Shown in pieces: positions 53,375 through 63,385 of a stretch of 64,000 bases of DNA. The position numbers were made by a program, and so were the translations under genes. The stretch covers positions 3,286,001-3,350,000 of the forward strand of contig NZ_CP152376.1 in NCBI RefSeq assembly GCF_038784515.1, given 5' to 3'. The notes under the pieces were generated by a model. The model was not told where the DNA came from, ran no database searches, and was given only the letters and a program-made list of their open reading frames with translations. Source of the stretch: Rhodoferax sp. GW822-FHT02A01 (lineage in GTDB: Bacteria > Pseudomonadota > Gammaproteobacteria > Burkholderiales > Burkholderiaceae_C). The stretch's first letter is position 1; every line of letters starts with the position of its first letter.

Positions 53375-54395
53375 GAGATTCTCCTTGGCGGCGCAGGCGT
53401 CCCACCATGCCGGTGGGGAAGTAGTAAACCGAAAGCACAAACAGCAGGCCCAGCCAGAGCATCCAGCGATCAGGCGAGAGCAGGGCGGAGAGCAGGGGCA
53501 GGGCGGTGGTGGCTTCGCTGCCCAGGCGCAGCAAATCCTGCAGATAGCTTTGGGCCACCAGAAAGACCACCGAGCCCACGAGGGCGCCGTAGATCGTGCC
53601 CATGCCGCCGATTACCACGATGAGCAGCACGTCCATCATGATTTCGAAAGACAGCGAGGTGTCGGGCCCGTTGTAGCGCAGCCAGAGCGCCAGCATGACG
53701 CCGGCCAGCGTGGCAAACAGGGCGGACAGCACGCTCGACAGCGTGCGGTACACAACCACCCGGTAGCCTATGGCCTCGGCGCGGAATTCGTTTTCGCGAA
53801 TGGCCTGCAGCACCCGGCCAAAAGGCGAGTTGACGATACGCAGCAGCGCCAGCGTCAGCAGCACAGCCACCACAAAAAGCAAGTAATAGCAGATCACCAG
53901 GCCATCGATGGTCAGGCCCAGCACGGGTTCGTCAAAGGGCTCAAAACTGGGCATCAGCCACAGTGGCAACTTGAAGCTCAGGCCGTCTTCACCGCCGGTG
54001 ATATCCGATAGCTGGGAGGCCAACGTCTGGAAGGCGGAGGCCACGGCCAGCGTGATCATGGCAAAGAAGATGGCGCGAACCCGCAATGAAAACAGGCCGA
54101 CGGCCAAGGCCAGCAGCAGCGACAACAACAGCGACGCCCCCGTGCCGATGGCCAGTGCTCCCCAGGTCGGGCCGAGGCTGGTAGTGGCAATTGCCACGCC
54201 ATACGCGCCTATGCCAAAAAACATGGTGTGCGCAAAGCTGACGATGCCGGTGTAGCCCAGCAGCATGCCCTCGCTAGCAGTGGCAAAGAGGTCGAACATG
54301 GAGCGCGCTGCGAGTTCAAGAATGCTCTGGGCGTCGCGGGGAAGCGAATCGGTTGTTTGCATTCTGTCAATGGTAGCGACTACAAGTGCGTCCAT
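53364..54395 (-). CDS. LivM-like ABC permease without partner genes
   Basis: This 343-residue protein belongs to the branched-chain amino acid permease family (LLGYTGIVSFAHTMFFGIGA near 46; FGRVLQAIRENEFRAEAIGY near 200). The first membrane helix usual in LivM is replaced by a hydrophilic stretch (residues about 1-30). LivH, LivG, LivF and a binding protein are not adjacent. An alternative start is the ATG at 54362. It may be a remnant of a lost transporter or work with partners elsewhere. Confidence 0.82.
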   Translation of the reverse strand: MDALVVATIDRMQTTDSLPRDAQSILELAARSMFDLFATASEGMLLGYTGIVSFAHTMFFGIGAYGVAIATTSLGPTWGALAIGTGASLLLSLLLALAVGLFSLRVRAIFFAMITLAVASAFQTLASQLSDITGGEDGLSFKLPLWLMPSFEPFDEPVLGLTIDGLVICYYLLFVVAVLLTLALLRIVNSPFGRVLQAIRENEFRAEAIGYRVVVYRTLSSVLSALFATLAGVMLALWLRYNGPDTSLSFEIMMDVLLIVVIGGMGTIYGALVGSVVFLVAQSYLQDLLRLGSEATTALPLLSALLSPDRWMLWLGLLFVLSVYYFPTGMVGRLRRQGESHGH

Positions 54396-54687
54396 ACTAT
54401 GTCAGTATGATGTTCAAATAACGCAGCACCTGAGCATTTGTTGGTCCGTCGCAGTCAGGTCAGGAGTGTTGCTGACACAGATGGGGCCAAAGCTCTGGCA
54501 ATAACAGGGGCAGGAGGGTGTCTTCATATGAACAGGACACGGTCAGTCTGCAATAAGGCGAAGTTAAGGTGACGCACAGACAATCATGTCTAAAACAAAG
54601 ACTTTGGCATGGCTCCCAATTCCCGAGGTCTGATCGCTGACGCGATGATTCGGCAATAACAAACAATAGCAATAGCGAGGTGTCACC
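54396..54687. other. Gap between livM-like gene and chemoreceptor gene
   Basis: This is a 292-base divergent promoter region. I see no coding frame with credible composition and no clear sigma-28 promoter. A GAGGTG-type ribosome site just before 54688 is the only element I would defend. Confidence 0.4.
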
Positions 54688-56298
54688 ATGCGTACCAATC
54701 TACCTGTCTCCCAGCATGCGTACGTGGTTCCATCGGAGCAGACCTTGGTGTCTGTTACAGATCTCAAGGGGCGTATCGTCTATTGCAATCCTGCTTTTAT
54801 TGAAGTCAGTGGCTTTGCGGCCAGCGAGCTTTTGGGTCAACCGCACAACATGGTGCGTCACCCGGATATGCCAGAAGAGGCGTTTCGCGATCTGTGGGAC
54901 ACCATTCAGGCCAAACAACCCTGGAGTGCTCTGGTAAAGAATCGCCGCAAGAATGGTGATCACTATTGGGTCCGCGCCAATGCCACCCCCATGGTGGATG
55001 GCGAGAAGATCACGGGCTACCTGTCTGTGCGCACGTCCCCATCGCCCGATTCCATTCGTGAAGCGGAAGAGCTGTATGCCGCAATGCAGGCCGAGGCGAA
55101 AACTGGTCGCGTTACCTTGAAGCTGCACAGAGGGCAGGTCGTGCGAACCGATTTAAAGGGGCGGTTTTTCCAGCTGTTCAAGCCCGGTTTGGTGGCCCGT
55201 CTGGCATGGATCCAGTGTCTGCTTATGGCGCTGGTGGTGGCAGCTTCCGCTCTGGCGCTGCCGTTGCTGCCCATGGCATTGTTGGCCGTGGGCATTGCCG
55301 CAGCAACGGTATGGACCACGTGGCGCATGACCATCAAGCCATTGCAAAGTCTGGTCGCCGATGCCAATCACCTGGCAGCCGGAGACTTGTCTCACAAGGT
55401 GCCCGTCAGCGGTCAGGGCCTGCTGCGTGAACTGCGGCAGGCAATGCGGCAGATGTCTGTCAATCTGCGTACCGTGGTGAGCGATGTGCGGGAGGAAATT
55501 GAACAAGTCAGCCGCTCCGTGCGGGAGATTGCAGACGGCAATCAGGATCTTTCTGCACGTACGGAATCGCAGGCTAGCAGTCTGGAAGAAACGGCAGCGT
55601 CCATGGAGCAGATCAATAGCGCCGTGAAAACGAGTGCTGCATCTGCCAAGCAGGGGGCCGAAATGGCGTTGCAGACCCAGGCCGTCACGCACAACAGCAA
55701 TGAGGCTGTGGCCCAGGTTGCTCACTCCATGCACGAGATTTCAGAATCGTCTGGACGCATTACCGAAATCATCCACCTGATAGAAGGCGTGGCTTTTCAA
55801 ACCAATATCCTGGCCTTGAATGCAGCGGTGGAAGCAGCTCGTGCGGGCGAGCAAGGTCGGGGATTCGCTGTGGTGGCCGCCGAAGTGCGCTCGCTGGCCC
55901 AGCGCACGGCTTCAGCCGCCAAGGATATCAAGCAACTCATCACCGAATCCAATGGGCGCATCACGATTGGCAGCGACCAGACCCGCTTGGCACAAGAAAG
56001 AATGAAGGGCGCATTGGACGCAGTCGACCAGGTCAACACCATGCTGGGCGAGATCACCACTACGTCATCCGAACAGACACAGGGAATTTCCCAGATAAAC
56101 GAGGCCATTGCGCAAATGGACACCATTACCCAGCAGAACGCTGCCATGGTTGAAGAGTTGGCGGCCACAGCCAATGCCCTGGCGCAACAGGTGCAGGGCG
56201 TGAGCAATTCCATGCGATTGTTCCGATTGAAGGCCGGAGACCAAACGATAGACCAGGTGGACGCAGTTTCGTTGCGAAGGTTGGGTAAATCAAATTGA
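54688..56298 (+). CDS. PAS-containing chemoreceptor, Aer-like
   Basis: This 536-residue protein has an N-terminal PAS domain (about 15-115, VTDLKGRIVYCNPAFIEVSG), two membrane helices (about 170-215), a HAMP region and a signalling domain with the tip EGVAFQTNILALNAAVEAARAG-like hairpin (about 370-392) flanked by long helices. This layout is that of an aerotaxis/energy sensor that controls CheA. FAD binding is inferred from the family. Confidence 0.92.
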   Translation: MRTNLPVSQHAYVVPSEQTLVSVTDLKGRIVYCNPAFIEVSGFAASELLGQPHNMVRHPDMPEEAFRDLWDTIQAKQPWSALVKNRRKNGDHYWVRANATPMVDGEKITGYLSVRTSPSPDSIREAEELYAAMQAEAKTGRVTLKLHRGQVVRTDLKGRFFQLFKPGLVARLAWIQCLLMALVVAASALALPLLPMALLAVGIAAATVWTTWRMTIKPLQSLVADANHLAAGDLSHKVPVSGQGLLRELRQAMRQMSVNLRTVVSDVREEIEQVSRSVREIADGNQDLSARTESQASSLEETAASMEQINSAVKTSAASAKQGAEMALQTQAVTHNSNEAVAQVAHSMHEISESSGRITEIIHLIEGVAFQTNILALNAAVEAARAGEQGRGFAVVAAEVRSLAQRTASAAKDIKQLITESNGRITIGSDQTRLAQERMKGALDAVDQVNTMLGEITTTSSEQTQGISQINEAIAQMDTITQQNAAMVEELAATANALAQQVQGVSNSMRLFRLKAGDQTIDQVDAVSLRRLGKSN

Positions 56299-56458
56299 TC
56301 TGATCGCTGGTCATTTGGTTCAGAACACCTCGTTCGTTGGAAACGGAGAGGTCTTTCAAACAGGATTTCCGGATAGCTGTGAATGCGGAGTGCGAATGCT
56401 GTGCCCGTTTCCGCCGGTCGCGATTGGCAACTTTGGGCAGCAAATCAGCCGATTCTGT

Positions 56459-57107
56459 TCAGGCACGAATTGTTTTTATAAATTGATCAAGCACTTTCAT
56501 ACTTTCACATAGTGCTTGTTCGGCATCCACTCCCCAAGTATCGAATTGACCATCGATGCGCATTCGCGCCAATCCATAGGCCAACGCGCGGGCACCCAAA
56601 ACGTATTGGGCGACATCGCCAGGCCTCAGGTAGCCTTGATCAGCTGCGCTCTGCATCAAGTGCATCATGGTTTGCTGAAGTTCATTATTGCGCTGGCGCA
56701 GACCTGGGCTGTCATAGTCGATAACCGCGCGTGTCGAGATCACTTGGAAATGTGTGGGATTCGCAAAAGCCCATCGCAAAAATCCTTCGCCAATCGCGCG
56801 AAACTTGTTTAGCGGATCATCTTCAGACGCAAGTTTTAGTGTCTGCTTCACGGCCTCCATCAATCGATCCTGGGCTTCTTCAGCCACCGCAGTTAACAAT
56901 GCCGTGCGACTTTGAAAATGACGAAATGGTGCCCCCGGAGATACGCCAATACGACGCGCAAGTGCGCGCACGCTAACGGCTTCCAGGCCTTGCTCTTCAA
57001 TGAGATCAACTGCCGCAGCAATTAATGCTTGGCGAAGATCACCGTGGTGGTACCCGCGCTCAGCCCCTATGCAGCTTTCTCACGAGTCGAGGAGAACGTG
57101 TTGCCAT
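56459..57107 (-). pseudogene. TetR-family regulator disrupted by a one-base frameshift
   Basis: From GTG at 56971 the frame gives a TetR protein starting inside the DNA-binding domain (RALARRIGVSPGAPFRHFQS). The same frame continues upstream as RGYHHGDLRQALIAAAVDLI, classic TetR helix 1, but then meets a TGA with no start codon. In the adjacent frame an ATG at 57107 reads MATRSPRLVRKLHRG and would join perfectly if one G were absent from the four-G run (CCCC on the given strand, 57064-57067). Either the gene is a recent pseudogene or the base is a sequencing error. The ligand domain looks intact. Confidence 0.75.
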
Positions 57108-57463
57108 CGCTCAATTCTGCGCCTGCACCGGACCACCGCAAGTTTGTGGGCCGTTCTGAATCTGCCATTCTCGACCGGTAGCAATTGGCCAACAGCTGAC
57201 TTAACCAATAGCCGCTCTGACCGGCCGCAACCGCTACACCAACGGCAATCAGACGTCCGCTTTGGAGCAGCGAATCCACTCTCCCGAAGACCCGCTTTGG
57301 GTCGGAATCAGTCTTTGGGATTCGCGCTATGAGTCACTTTTTCCAACCCAAAGCCGCTTCCCCAATTCCCCATTCCAACCACCCCCCACATTGACACCTC
57401 ACCATCCCACCCCTACATTCTTGACCTTCATCAACCCAATATAAACAGCGAGAGGGGCACAAC
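57108..57463. other. Non-coding stretch with degenerate repeat-like motifs
   Basis: This 356-base region has no convincing gene. CCGCTTTGG occurs twice (57257-57265, 57292-57300) with a related CCAAAGCCGC near 57348. The right part is C-rich and A-rich with little G, unlike its surroundings. It contains the promoter of the small membrane oxidase-like gene and the TetR gene's upstream region. Confidence 0.4.
57421..57434. promoter_or_regulatory. Possible FNR/ANR box before the oxidase-like gene
   Basis: TTGAC-CTTC-ATCAA matches TTGAT-N4-ATCAA at 9 of 10 positions. It lies 30 bases before the start at 57464, with TATAAA at 57440. The spacing to that hexamer is shorter than in a standard activated promoter, so it could act negatively or be chance. 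Oxygen control would suit an oxidase-like protein. Confidence 0.4.
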
Positions 57464-57850
57464 ATGGACAAAGGTCTGGGGCTGCGGTGGATCAAGATGG
57501 CGGCGGTGTATCTGACAGTCGGGGTGGCGTTGGGCATTCACATGGGCAAGAGCCATGACTTTGTGCTTGCGCCGGTGCATGCGCACATCAATCTGTTGGG
57601 CTGGGCCACCATGGCCTTGATGGGGGTGTTGCACCATCTCTTTGCGGCGCAGCTGGCCAACAAGCTGGCGCAGGTGCAGTTCTGGTTGCACCAGGTGGCC
57701 ACGCCGGTGATGTTGATTGCGCTGGCAGCGATGCTGATGGGCAATGCAGCAGTGGAGCCCGTGGTGGGCATCGCCTCGCTGGTGGTTGGCGTGTCAGTGC
57801 TGCTGTTTCTCTACAACGTGCTGCGCAACCTGCGCGCTGCTGCCGGCTGA
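57464..57850 (+). CDS. Small heme-copper-oxidase subunit I-like membrane protein
   Basis: This 128-residue protein has about four hydrophobic helices. The segment APVHAHINLLGWATMALMG contains conserved histidines like those in CcoN/NorB-type subunits, but the protein is far shorter than a real oxidase subunit. Such short proteins are usually annotated cytochrome-c-oxidase-like with unknown role. Its end overlaps the convergent DMT gene by 57 bases. Confidence 0.78.
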   Translation: MDKGLGLRWIKMAAVYLTVGVALGIHMGKSHDFVLAPVHAHINLLGWATMALMGVLHHLFAAQLANKLAQVQFWLHQVATPVMLIALAAMLMGNAAVEPVVGIASLVVGVSVLLFLYNVLRNLRAAAG

Positions 57851-58765
57851 CGCATTGCCGCTGCGGGCAAAGAGCACGATGCCCGCCAGCGAGATCAGCA
57901 GGCCCACAGCCATTTGCCACGATAGGGGCTCGTCAAACATCAGCCAGGCCCAGACCATGGTGATGGGCGGGCTCAGGTACAGCACTGCCGTGACGCGCGC
58001 AGCCGAGGTGTGGCGCAGCGCCAGGTAATACAGGCTCCACGACCCAAACGTGGCCACAAACACCAGCCATAAGATGCCGCCAATGAAGCGTGGGTTGGTC
58101 GACGGCATGACGCTGCCCTCAAACCCCGCGCATACGGCAAACACGGCCGCTGCGCTCAGGCACTGGATGCAGAGCTGCTGGTACACCGGCATGTTTCTGG
58201 AAGGGCTGTTCTTTTGCAGCAGCGTGGCCAGTGCCAGTGCTGCCGTGCCCAGCATCGGCAGGCCATAGGCCCACAGCGGCGCTTCACCGCCCTGGGTACT
58301 GACGCCGGAGGCCACCACCACGCCCAAGAGGCCAACCACCGTGCCAACCCACTGCCGGCCCGACAGCGCATGGCCCAGCACGGGCCACGACAGCACCGCC
58401 ACCACCAGCGGCAGCATGTCGGTCACCAGTGCCACCAGGCCGGTAGGTACGCGCTGGCCTATGGCCAATGCAAAGCTGCCCAGGTAGGCTGCCATGGCCA
58501 GTGCGCCAAAGAAGATCTGTGCGCGCACCTGCGCCCATGGCATGCGCGGCCCCAGGCACAGCGCAATTGGCAGCAGCAGCACGCCCGACACCAGGCTGCG
58601 CCAAAGCAGGATGGAGAAGATGGGCGCATAGTCGCTGGAAAAGCGAATGCCTACAAAGCCGCCGCTCCAGCTCACCACCATGGCGGCTTCCAGCAGCAGG
58701 GCCAGGGCGACTGTGCGTGCGCGTCCCTTAGGTTGGGGTGTGGTGTGGCGCGCTGTATCCTGCAA
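57794..58765 (-). CDS. EamA-family (DMT) exporter
   Basis: This 323-residue protein has ten predicted helices in two EamA halves (WSGGFVGIRFSSDYAPIFSI near 33 and FGSWSLYYLALRHTSAARVT near 240). It is a probable metabolite exporter of unknown substrate. The 3' end overlaps the oxidase-like gene on the other strand. Confidence 0.88.
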   Translation of the reverse strand: MQDTARHTTPQPKGRARTVALALLLEAAMVVSWSGGFVGIRFSSDYAPIFSILLWRSLVSGVLLLPIALCLGPRMPWAQVRAQIFFGALAMAAYLGSFALAIGQRVPTGLVALVTDMLPLVVAVLSWPVLGHALSGRQWVGTVVGLLGVVVASGVSTQGGEAPLWAYGLPMLGTAALALATLLQKNSPSRNMPVYQQLCIQCLSAAAVFAVCAGFEGSVMPSTNPRFIGGILWLVFVATFGSWSLYYLALRHTSAARVTAVLYLSPPITMVWAWLMFDEPLSWQMAVGLLISLAGIVLFARSGNASAGSSAQVAQHVVEKQQH

Positions 58766-58866
58766 TGTGCTGACTCCCTTTGCCTAGTGCAGCCATGCTA
58801 AGCGCCGATGCGGCTATGCCCTTGGAGCTCCACGACCCCAACTAGCGCAAATGCGCCGGTGCAGCC

Positions 58867-59778
58867 TCAGCTCCACGAATCCATCAGCGCCGCGCCCTGC
58901 TCGATCAGGAAATCCTTGAAGGCGCGCGCAGCCGGCGAGAGCGTCTTGTGCTTCAGGTGCGTCACATACCAGTGGCCCGGGGGCGGCAGGTCCTTCACGT
59001 CGATGAGCGCAATGTGGCCACTGGCCAGCTCATGGCGCATGGTGCGCATGGACAGAAAACTCAGTCCCATGCCCGCCATGACGGCCTGCTTGATGGTTTC
59101 GTTGCTGGGCATTTCCATCTCGATTTGCAGCGGCGTCTTGTGCTGGGTAAACAGGCGCTGCATGGCCGCACGCGTGCCTGAGCCTTCTTCGCGTACCACG
59201 AACTTGTAGTCGGCCAGAGCCGAGAAGGGCAATTGCTTGCGGCGCACCAGCGCGTGGTTGGGTGCGGCCACAAAGGCCAGCGGGTTGCTGGCAAACGACG
59301 TGGCCTCGATGTCCATGTCCGAGGGGCTGCGCCCCATCACCACCAGGTCCACCTCCTTGCGCGCCAGCAGGCCCAACACGTTCTCCCGGTTGTCGATCTG
59401 CAGCTGCACGTGGATGCCCTCGAACAGCTTGTCAAACTGCACCAGCAGCATGGGGATGAAGTACTTGGCCGTGCTCACCACAGCCAAGTCGATGCGGCCT
59501 TTCTTCAGGCCCACATGGTCGGCCATCTGCGCTTCCAGGTCCTTGAACTGGCCCATGGCCGCCTGCGCGTGGGTCAGGAACACCTGGCCCGCGTGGGTCA
59601 GGCGGATGTTGCGCCCCTCAGGCTCCAGCAGTGCCAGGCCAAAGGCGTCTTCGAGCTGGCGGATCTGCATGGACACGGCCGGCTGCGTGACGAACAGCCG
59701 CTCAGCCGCCTTGGACACGGACTTCTGCCGCGCTACTTCCAGAAAGGTCTGGATTTGCTTGAGTGTGTAGGGACGCAT
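58867..59778 (-). CDS. cbbR: LysR-type regulator CbbR
   Basis: This 303-residue LysR protein has an N-terminal helix-turn-helix (FLEVARQKSVSKAAERLFVT, then QPAVSMQIRQLEDAFG) and an effector domain with CbbR-like sequence. It is divergent from the cbbY-rpe-cbbF-cbbP-tkt operon with 150 bases between, the classical arrangement. It likely also controls the distant cbbMQO operon through an identical box. Effectors of CbbR proteins are typically RuBP, PEP or NADPH. Confidence 0.93.
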   Translation of the reverse strand: MRPYTLKQIQTFLEVARQKSVSKAAERLFVTQPAVSMQIRQLEDAFGLALLEPEGRNIRLTHAGQVFLTHAQAAMGQFKDLEAQMADHVGLKKGRIDLAVVSTAKYFIPMLLVQFDKLFEGIHVQLQIDNRENVLGLLARKEVDLVVMGRSPSDMDIEATSFASNPLAFVAAPNHALVRRKQLPFSALADYKFVVREEGSGTRAAMQRLFTQHKTPLQIEMEMPSNETIKQAVMAGMGLSFLSMRTMRHELASGHIALIDVKDLPPPGHWYVTHLKHKTLSPAARAFKDFLIEQGAALMDSWS

Positions 59779-59802
59779 GGTGGGCTTATTGTGGGTGCAG
59801 TT

Positions 59803-59822
59803 GCATTAGTTAAAGCTGATGC
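59803..59822. promoter_or_regulatory. CbbR-type box between cbbR and cbbY
   Basis: GCATTAG-TTAAAG-CTGATGC is a 7-bp inverted pair with one mismatch and a 6-base spacer. The inner ATYAG-N6-CTGAT is shared with the site before cbbM (48493-48508). It lies 25 bases upstream of the cbbR start and 107 bases before cbbY. Confidence 0.7.
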
Positions 59823-59928
59823 GTTGTCCAGAAAACGTGATTGGAGTTTATGGGTGCAGCCCCGTAAAGTAAATCCCAAGTTGCCGCTCAGGTGACCCGA
59901 TTTTCCCCAACCAGCGAGGCAACCCGGC

Positions 59929-60645
59929 ATGTTGAAGGCCCTGATTTTTGATGTGGATGGCACCCTGGCAGACACCGAGTCGGCCCACCGTGCGGCCTTC
60001 AACCAGGCTTTTGCCGAAATGGGCATGGACTGGCATTGGGACGAGGCGCTCTACACCCGGCTCCTGCATGTGTCGGGTGGCAAGGAGCGCATTGCCCACT
60101 ACTGGCAGGAGGTGCACCCCGAGGTGCGCGCCATCGACGGCCTGGCCTTGCAGGACACGGTGAACCGCCTGCACGAGCTCAAGACGGCGGCCTACAACGC
60201 TGCCGTCAACAGTGGCGCGGTGGTGCTGCGCCCGGGCGTGCTGCGCCTCATGTCCGAGGCCCACGCGCAGGGGCTGCAACTGGCCATTGCCACCACCACC
60301 TCGCCAGTCAACATTGCGTCCTTGCTGCGCCGCGCCCTGGGCGCGGACTGGCGTTTGCAATTCAGCGCCATTGGTGATGCTTCCACCGCTCCCATCAAGA
60401 AGCCGCACCCGCAGGTGTACCTGCAGATGCTGCAGGCACTGGGTCTGCAGCCCCAGGAATGCATAGCCTTTGAAGATTCTTCCAACGGGCTGCAGGCGGC
60501 ACGCGCGGCCCAACTGGCTACGTTGATCACGCCCACCAGCTACACCGCCGACCACGACTTTGATGGCGCCCTGCGTGTGGTGCCGGACCTCACCCATGTG
60601 GACCTGGTGCGCCTGCGCAGCTGGCACGCACAAGCCCTGCAATGA
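59929..60645 (+). CDS. cbbY: HAD phosphatase CbbY (xylulose-1,5-bisphosphatase type)
   Basis: This 238-residue HAD protein has [10 protein letters not shown] at residues 8-17, the cap segment [20 protein letters not shown] (about 37-56), which is typical of CbbY, and KKPHPQVY plus EDSSNG later. CbbY dephosphorylates xylulose-1,5-bisphosphate, a misfire inhibitor of RuBisCO. It is the first gene of the Calvin-cycle operon. It overlaps rpe by 4 bases (ATGA). Confidence 0.92.
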   Translation: MLKALIFDVDGTLADTESAHRAAFNQAFAEMGMDWHWDEALYTRLLHVSGGKERIAHYWQEVHPEVRAIDGLALQDTVNRLHELKTAAYNAAVNSGAVVLRPGVLRLMSEAHAQGLQLAIATTTSPVNIASLLRRALGADWRLQFSAIGDASTAPIKKPHPQVYLQMLQALGLQPQECIAFEDSSNGLQAARAAQLATLITPTSYTADHDFDGALRVVPDLTHVDLVRLRSWHAQALQ

Positions 60646-61364
60646 AAGACACCATGACCGCGACCGACTTCACACCCACCCAGCTGCGCCTGGCGCCTTC
60701 CATCCTCTCGGCCGACTTTGCGCGCCTGGGCGAGGAGGTGCGTGCCATCGAAGCTGCCGGTGCCGACCTGGTGCACTTCGACGTGATGGACAACCACTAT
60801 GTGCCCAACCTGACCATAGGCCCGCTGGTGTGCGAGGCCATTCGGCCGCATGTGACCATTCCCATCGACGTGCACCTCATGGTGGAGCCGGTCGATAGCC
60901 TGGTGCCGCTGTTTGCCAAGGCTGGTGCCAACCTCATCACCTTCCACCCCGAGGCCTCGCGCCATGTGGACCGCACCTTGTCGTTGATCCGCGACCACGG
61001 CTGCAAGGCCGGGCTGGTGCTCAATCCGGCAAGCCCGCTGCAGTGGCTGGACCACGTAATGCACAAGCTCGACATCGTGCTGCTCATGAGCGTGAACCCC
61101 GGCTTTGGCGGCCAGCAGTTCATACCCGCCACGCTGCCCAAGTTGCGCGCCGTGCGCCAGCGCATTGATGCCCACATGGCCGCAGGCGGCCAGCCCATCT
61201 GGCTGGAAGTGGATGGTGGCGTGAAGACCGACAACATCCAGACCATCGTGCGCGCCGGTGCCGACACCTGCGTGGCTGGCAGCGCCGTGTTCGGCGCACC
61301 CGATGCCGATGGCGGCTACCGCACCGTGATGCACACCCTGCGCAGCCAGGCGCTGCAGCGCTGA
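60642..61364 (+). CDS. rpe: Ribulose-phosphate 3-epimerase
   Basis: This protein of 240 residues has [51 protein letters not shown] and EVDGGV, the full set of Rpe motifs with the two catalytic Asp residues. It interconverts Ru5P and Xu5P. The start at 60642 overlaps the cbbY stop. An internal ATG at 60654 is a possible alternative. It is equivalent to cbbE. Confidence 0.95.
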   Translation: MKDTMTATDFTPTQLRLAPSILSADFARLGEEVRAIEAAGADLVHFDVMDNHYVPNLTIGPLVCEAIRPHVTIPIDVHLMVEPVDSLVPLFAKAGANLITFHPEASRHVDRTLSLIRDHGCKAGLVLNPASPLQWLDHVMHKLDIVLLMSVNPGFGGQQFIPATLPKLRAVRQRIDAHMAAGGQPIWLEVDGGVKTDNIQTIVRAGADTCVAGSAVFGAPDADGGYRTVMHTLRSQALQR

Positions 61365-61400
61365 GGCCCCCCGAATTTTTAGCAATCCGAGAGACCCACC

Positions 61401-62483
61401 ATGCCCCTGACCAACCGCTCCACCCTGACGCAGTTCCTCATCGAGGAGCGGCGCAATTTCCCCAACGCCAGCGGCGACTTCAATGCCCTGATCCTGGACG
61501 TGGCCCTGGCCTGCAAGGCCATTGCCCGCGCCGTGGCCTTTGGCGAACTGGGCGGCGTCATGGGCAACCATGCCGAGCACACCGGCGGTTCCATCAACGT
61601 GCAGGGCGAGACGCAGAAGAAACTGGACGTGCTATCCAACGATGTGTTCATCCAGCGCACCGCCTGGGCCGGGCATCTGGCGGGCATGGCCTCGGAAGAA
61701 ATGGAGCAGCCCTACCAGATACCGGCGCAGTACCCGCGCGGCAAGTACCTGCTGGTGTTCGACCCGCTGGACGGCTCCAGCAACATCGACGTGAATGTGT
61801 CGGTGGGCAGCATCTTCTCGGTGCTGCGCGGCCCGGATAACGGTGCCGATGTCACCGAGGCTGACTTCCTGCAACCCGGCACCCAGCAGGTGGCTGCGGG
61901 CTATGCGCTGTATGGCCCCACCACCATGCTGGTGCTCACCGTGGGCACCGGTGTCAACGGCTTCACCCTGGACCCCAATCTGGGCGAGTTCATGCTCACC
62001 CACCCCAAGATGCAGATCCCCGCGGACACGCAGGAGTTCGCCATCAACGCCTCCAACAGCCGCTTCTGGGAGCCGCCCGTCAAGCGCTATGTGGACGAGT
62101 GTCTGGCCGGCAAGACCGGCCCGCGCGACAAGGACTTCAACATGCGCTGGATTGCCAGCATGGTGGCCGAGGCGCACCGCATCCTGATGCGCGGCGGCGT
62201 GTTCCTCTATCCGCGCGACACCAAGGACGCGGCCAAGCCCGGCCGCCTGCGCCTGCTCTACGAGGCCAACCCAATCGGCATGGTGATGGAGCAGGCCGGT
62301 GGCCGCGCCAGCACGGGCGTCGGGCCGGTGCTGCAGGTTGAGCCCATTGGTCTGCACCAGCGCATCGGCCTGGTGTTCGGCTCGCGCAACGAGGTGGAGC
62401 GCATCGAGCGTTACCACGCTGAGCCCGTCCGCAAAGACCTGGCCAACCCACTGTTTGCCGAACGCAGCCTGTTCCGCGACTGA
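61401..62483 (+). CDS. cbbF: Class I fructose-1,6-bisphosphatase
   Basis: This 360-residue protein has the metal site [20 protein letters not shown] (about 119-138) and a late [20 protein letters not shown] (about 283-302), diagnostic of class I FBPase. It supplies F6P for Calvin-cycle regeneration and probably also acts on sedoheptulose bisphosphate. It lies 36 bases after rpe and 30 bases before cbbP. Confidence 0.95.
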   Translation: MPLTNRSTLTQFLIEERRNFPNASGDFNALILDVALACKAIARAVAFGELGGVMGNHAEHTGGSINVQGETQKKLDVLSNDVFIQRTAWAGHLAGMASEEMEQPYQIPAQYPRGKYLLVFDPLDGSSNIDVNVSVGSIFSVLRGPDNGADVTEADFLQPGTQQVAAGYALYGPTTMLVLTVGTGVNGFTLDPNLGEFMLTHPKMQIPADTQEFAINASNSRFWEPPVKRYVDECLAGKTGPRDKDFNMRWIASMVAEAHRILMRGGVFLYPRDTKDAAKPGRLRLLYEANPIGMVMEQAGGRASTGVGPVLQVEPIGLHQRIGLVFGSRNEVERIERYHAEPVRKDLANPLFAERSLFRD

Positions 62484-62513
62484 AACGAATTCACAACTTG
62501 AGGAGAGCAACCC

Positions 62514-63383
62514 ATGTCCGAGCGGCATCCCATCATTGCCATCACTGGCTCCAGCGGGGCGGGCACCACGTCGGTGACCCGTACCTTCGAGAACATCTTC
62601 CGCCGCGAGAAGGTCAACGCCACCATCATCGAAGGCGACAGCTTCCACCGCTATGACCGCCAGGAGATGAAGGTGCGCCTGGCCGAGGCCGAGAAAAAAG
62701 GCAACAAGAACTTCAGCCACTTCGGCCCCGAGAACAACCTCTTCCCCGAGCTGGAAGCCCTGTTCGCCAACTATGCGCTCACCGGCACCGGCAAGCGCCG
62801 CAAGTACCTGCACGACCCGGAGGAGGCAGCGCCGTACCAGCAGGAGCCCGGCACCTTCACGCCCTGGGAAGACGTGCCCGCCAACACCGACCTGCTGTTC
62901 TACGAAGGCCTGCACGGCGCGGTGGTCACGCCCGAGGTCAACATCGCGCAGCACCCGGACCTACTCATCGGCGTGGTGCCGGTGATCAACCTGGAGTGGA
63001 TACAGAAGCTCTGGCGCGACAAGTCCAAGCGCGGCTATAGCACCGAGGCGGTGACCGACACCATCCTGCGCCGCATGCCCGACTACGTGAACTACATCTG
63101 CCCGCAGTTCATGCACACGCATGTGAACTTCCAGCGGGTGCCCATGGTGGACACCAGCAACCCCTTCATTGCGCGTGACATTCCCTCGCCTGACGAGAGC
63201 ATGGTGGTGATCCGCTTTGCGCAGCCCAAGGGCATCGACTTCCAGTACCTGCGCAGCATGGTGGACGGCAGCTTCATGAGCCGTGCCAACACCATCGTCG
63301 TGCCCGGCGGCAAGATGGAGCTGGCCATGCAGTTGATCTTCACGCCCTTCATCTGGCGCATGATGGAAAGGAAGAAACGCTAA
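62514..63383 (+). CDS. cbbP: Phosphoribulokinase
   Basis: This 289-residue protein has the P-loop [10 protein letters not shown] (about 12), RYDRQEMK near 43, the [11 protein letters not shown]alker B-like region near 127 and the substrate loop. It makes RuBP for RuBisCO and is the dedicated Calvin-cycle kinase of the proteobacterial class I type. GAGGAG precedes the ATG. A palindromic repeat follows before tkt. Confidence 0.97.
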   Translation: MSERHPIIAITGSSGAGTTSVTRTFENIFRREKVNATIIEGDSFHRYDRQEMKVRLAEAEKKGNKNFSHFGPENNLFPELEALFANYALTGTGKRRKYLHDPEEAAPYQQEPGTFTPWEDVPANTDLLFYEGLHGAVVTPEVNIAQHPDLLIGVVPVINLEWIQKLWRDKSKRGYSTEAVTDTILRRMPDYVNYICPQFMHTHVNFQRVPMVDTSNPFIARDIPSPDESMVVIRFAQPKGIDFQYLRSMVDGSFMSRANTIVVPGGKMELAMQLIFTPFIWRMMERKKR

Positions 63384-63385
63384 CC

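Noticed and set aside
57067..57279. A 70-codon minus-strand frame upstream of the TetR gene.
   Set aside because: It overlaps the reconstructed TetR start in another frame and lies in a repeat-like non-coding stretch.
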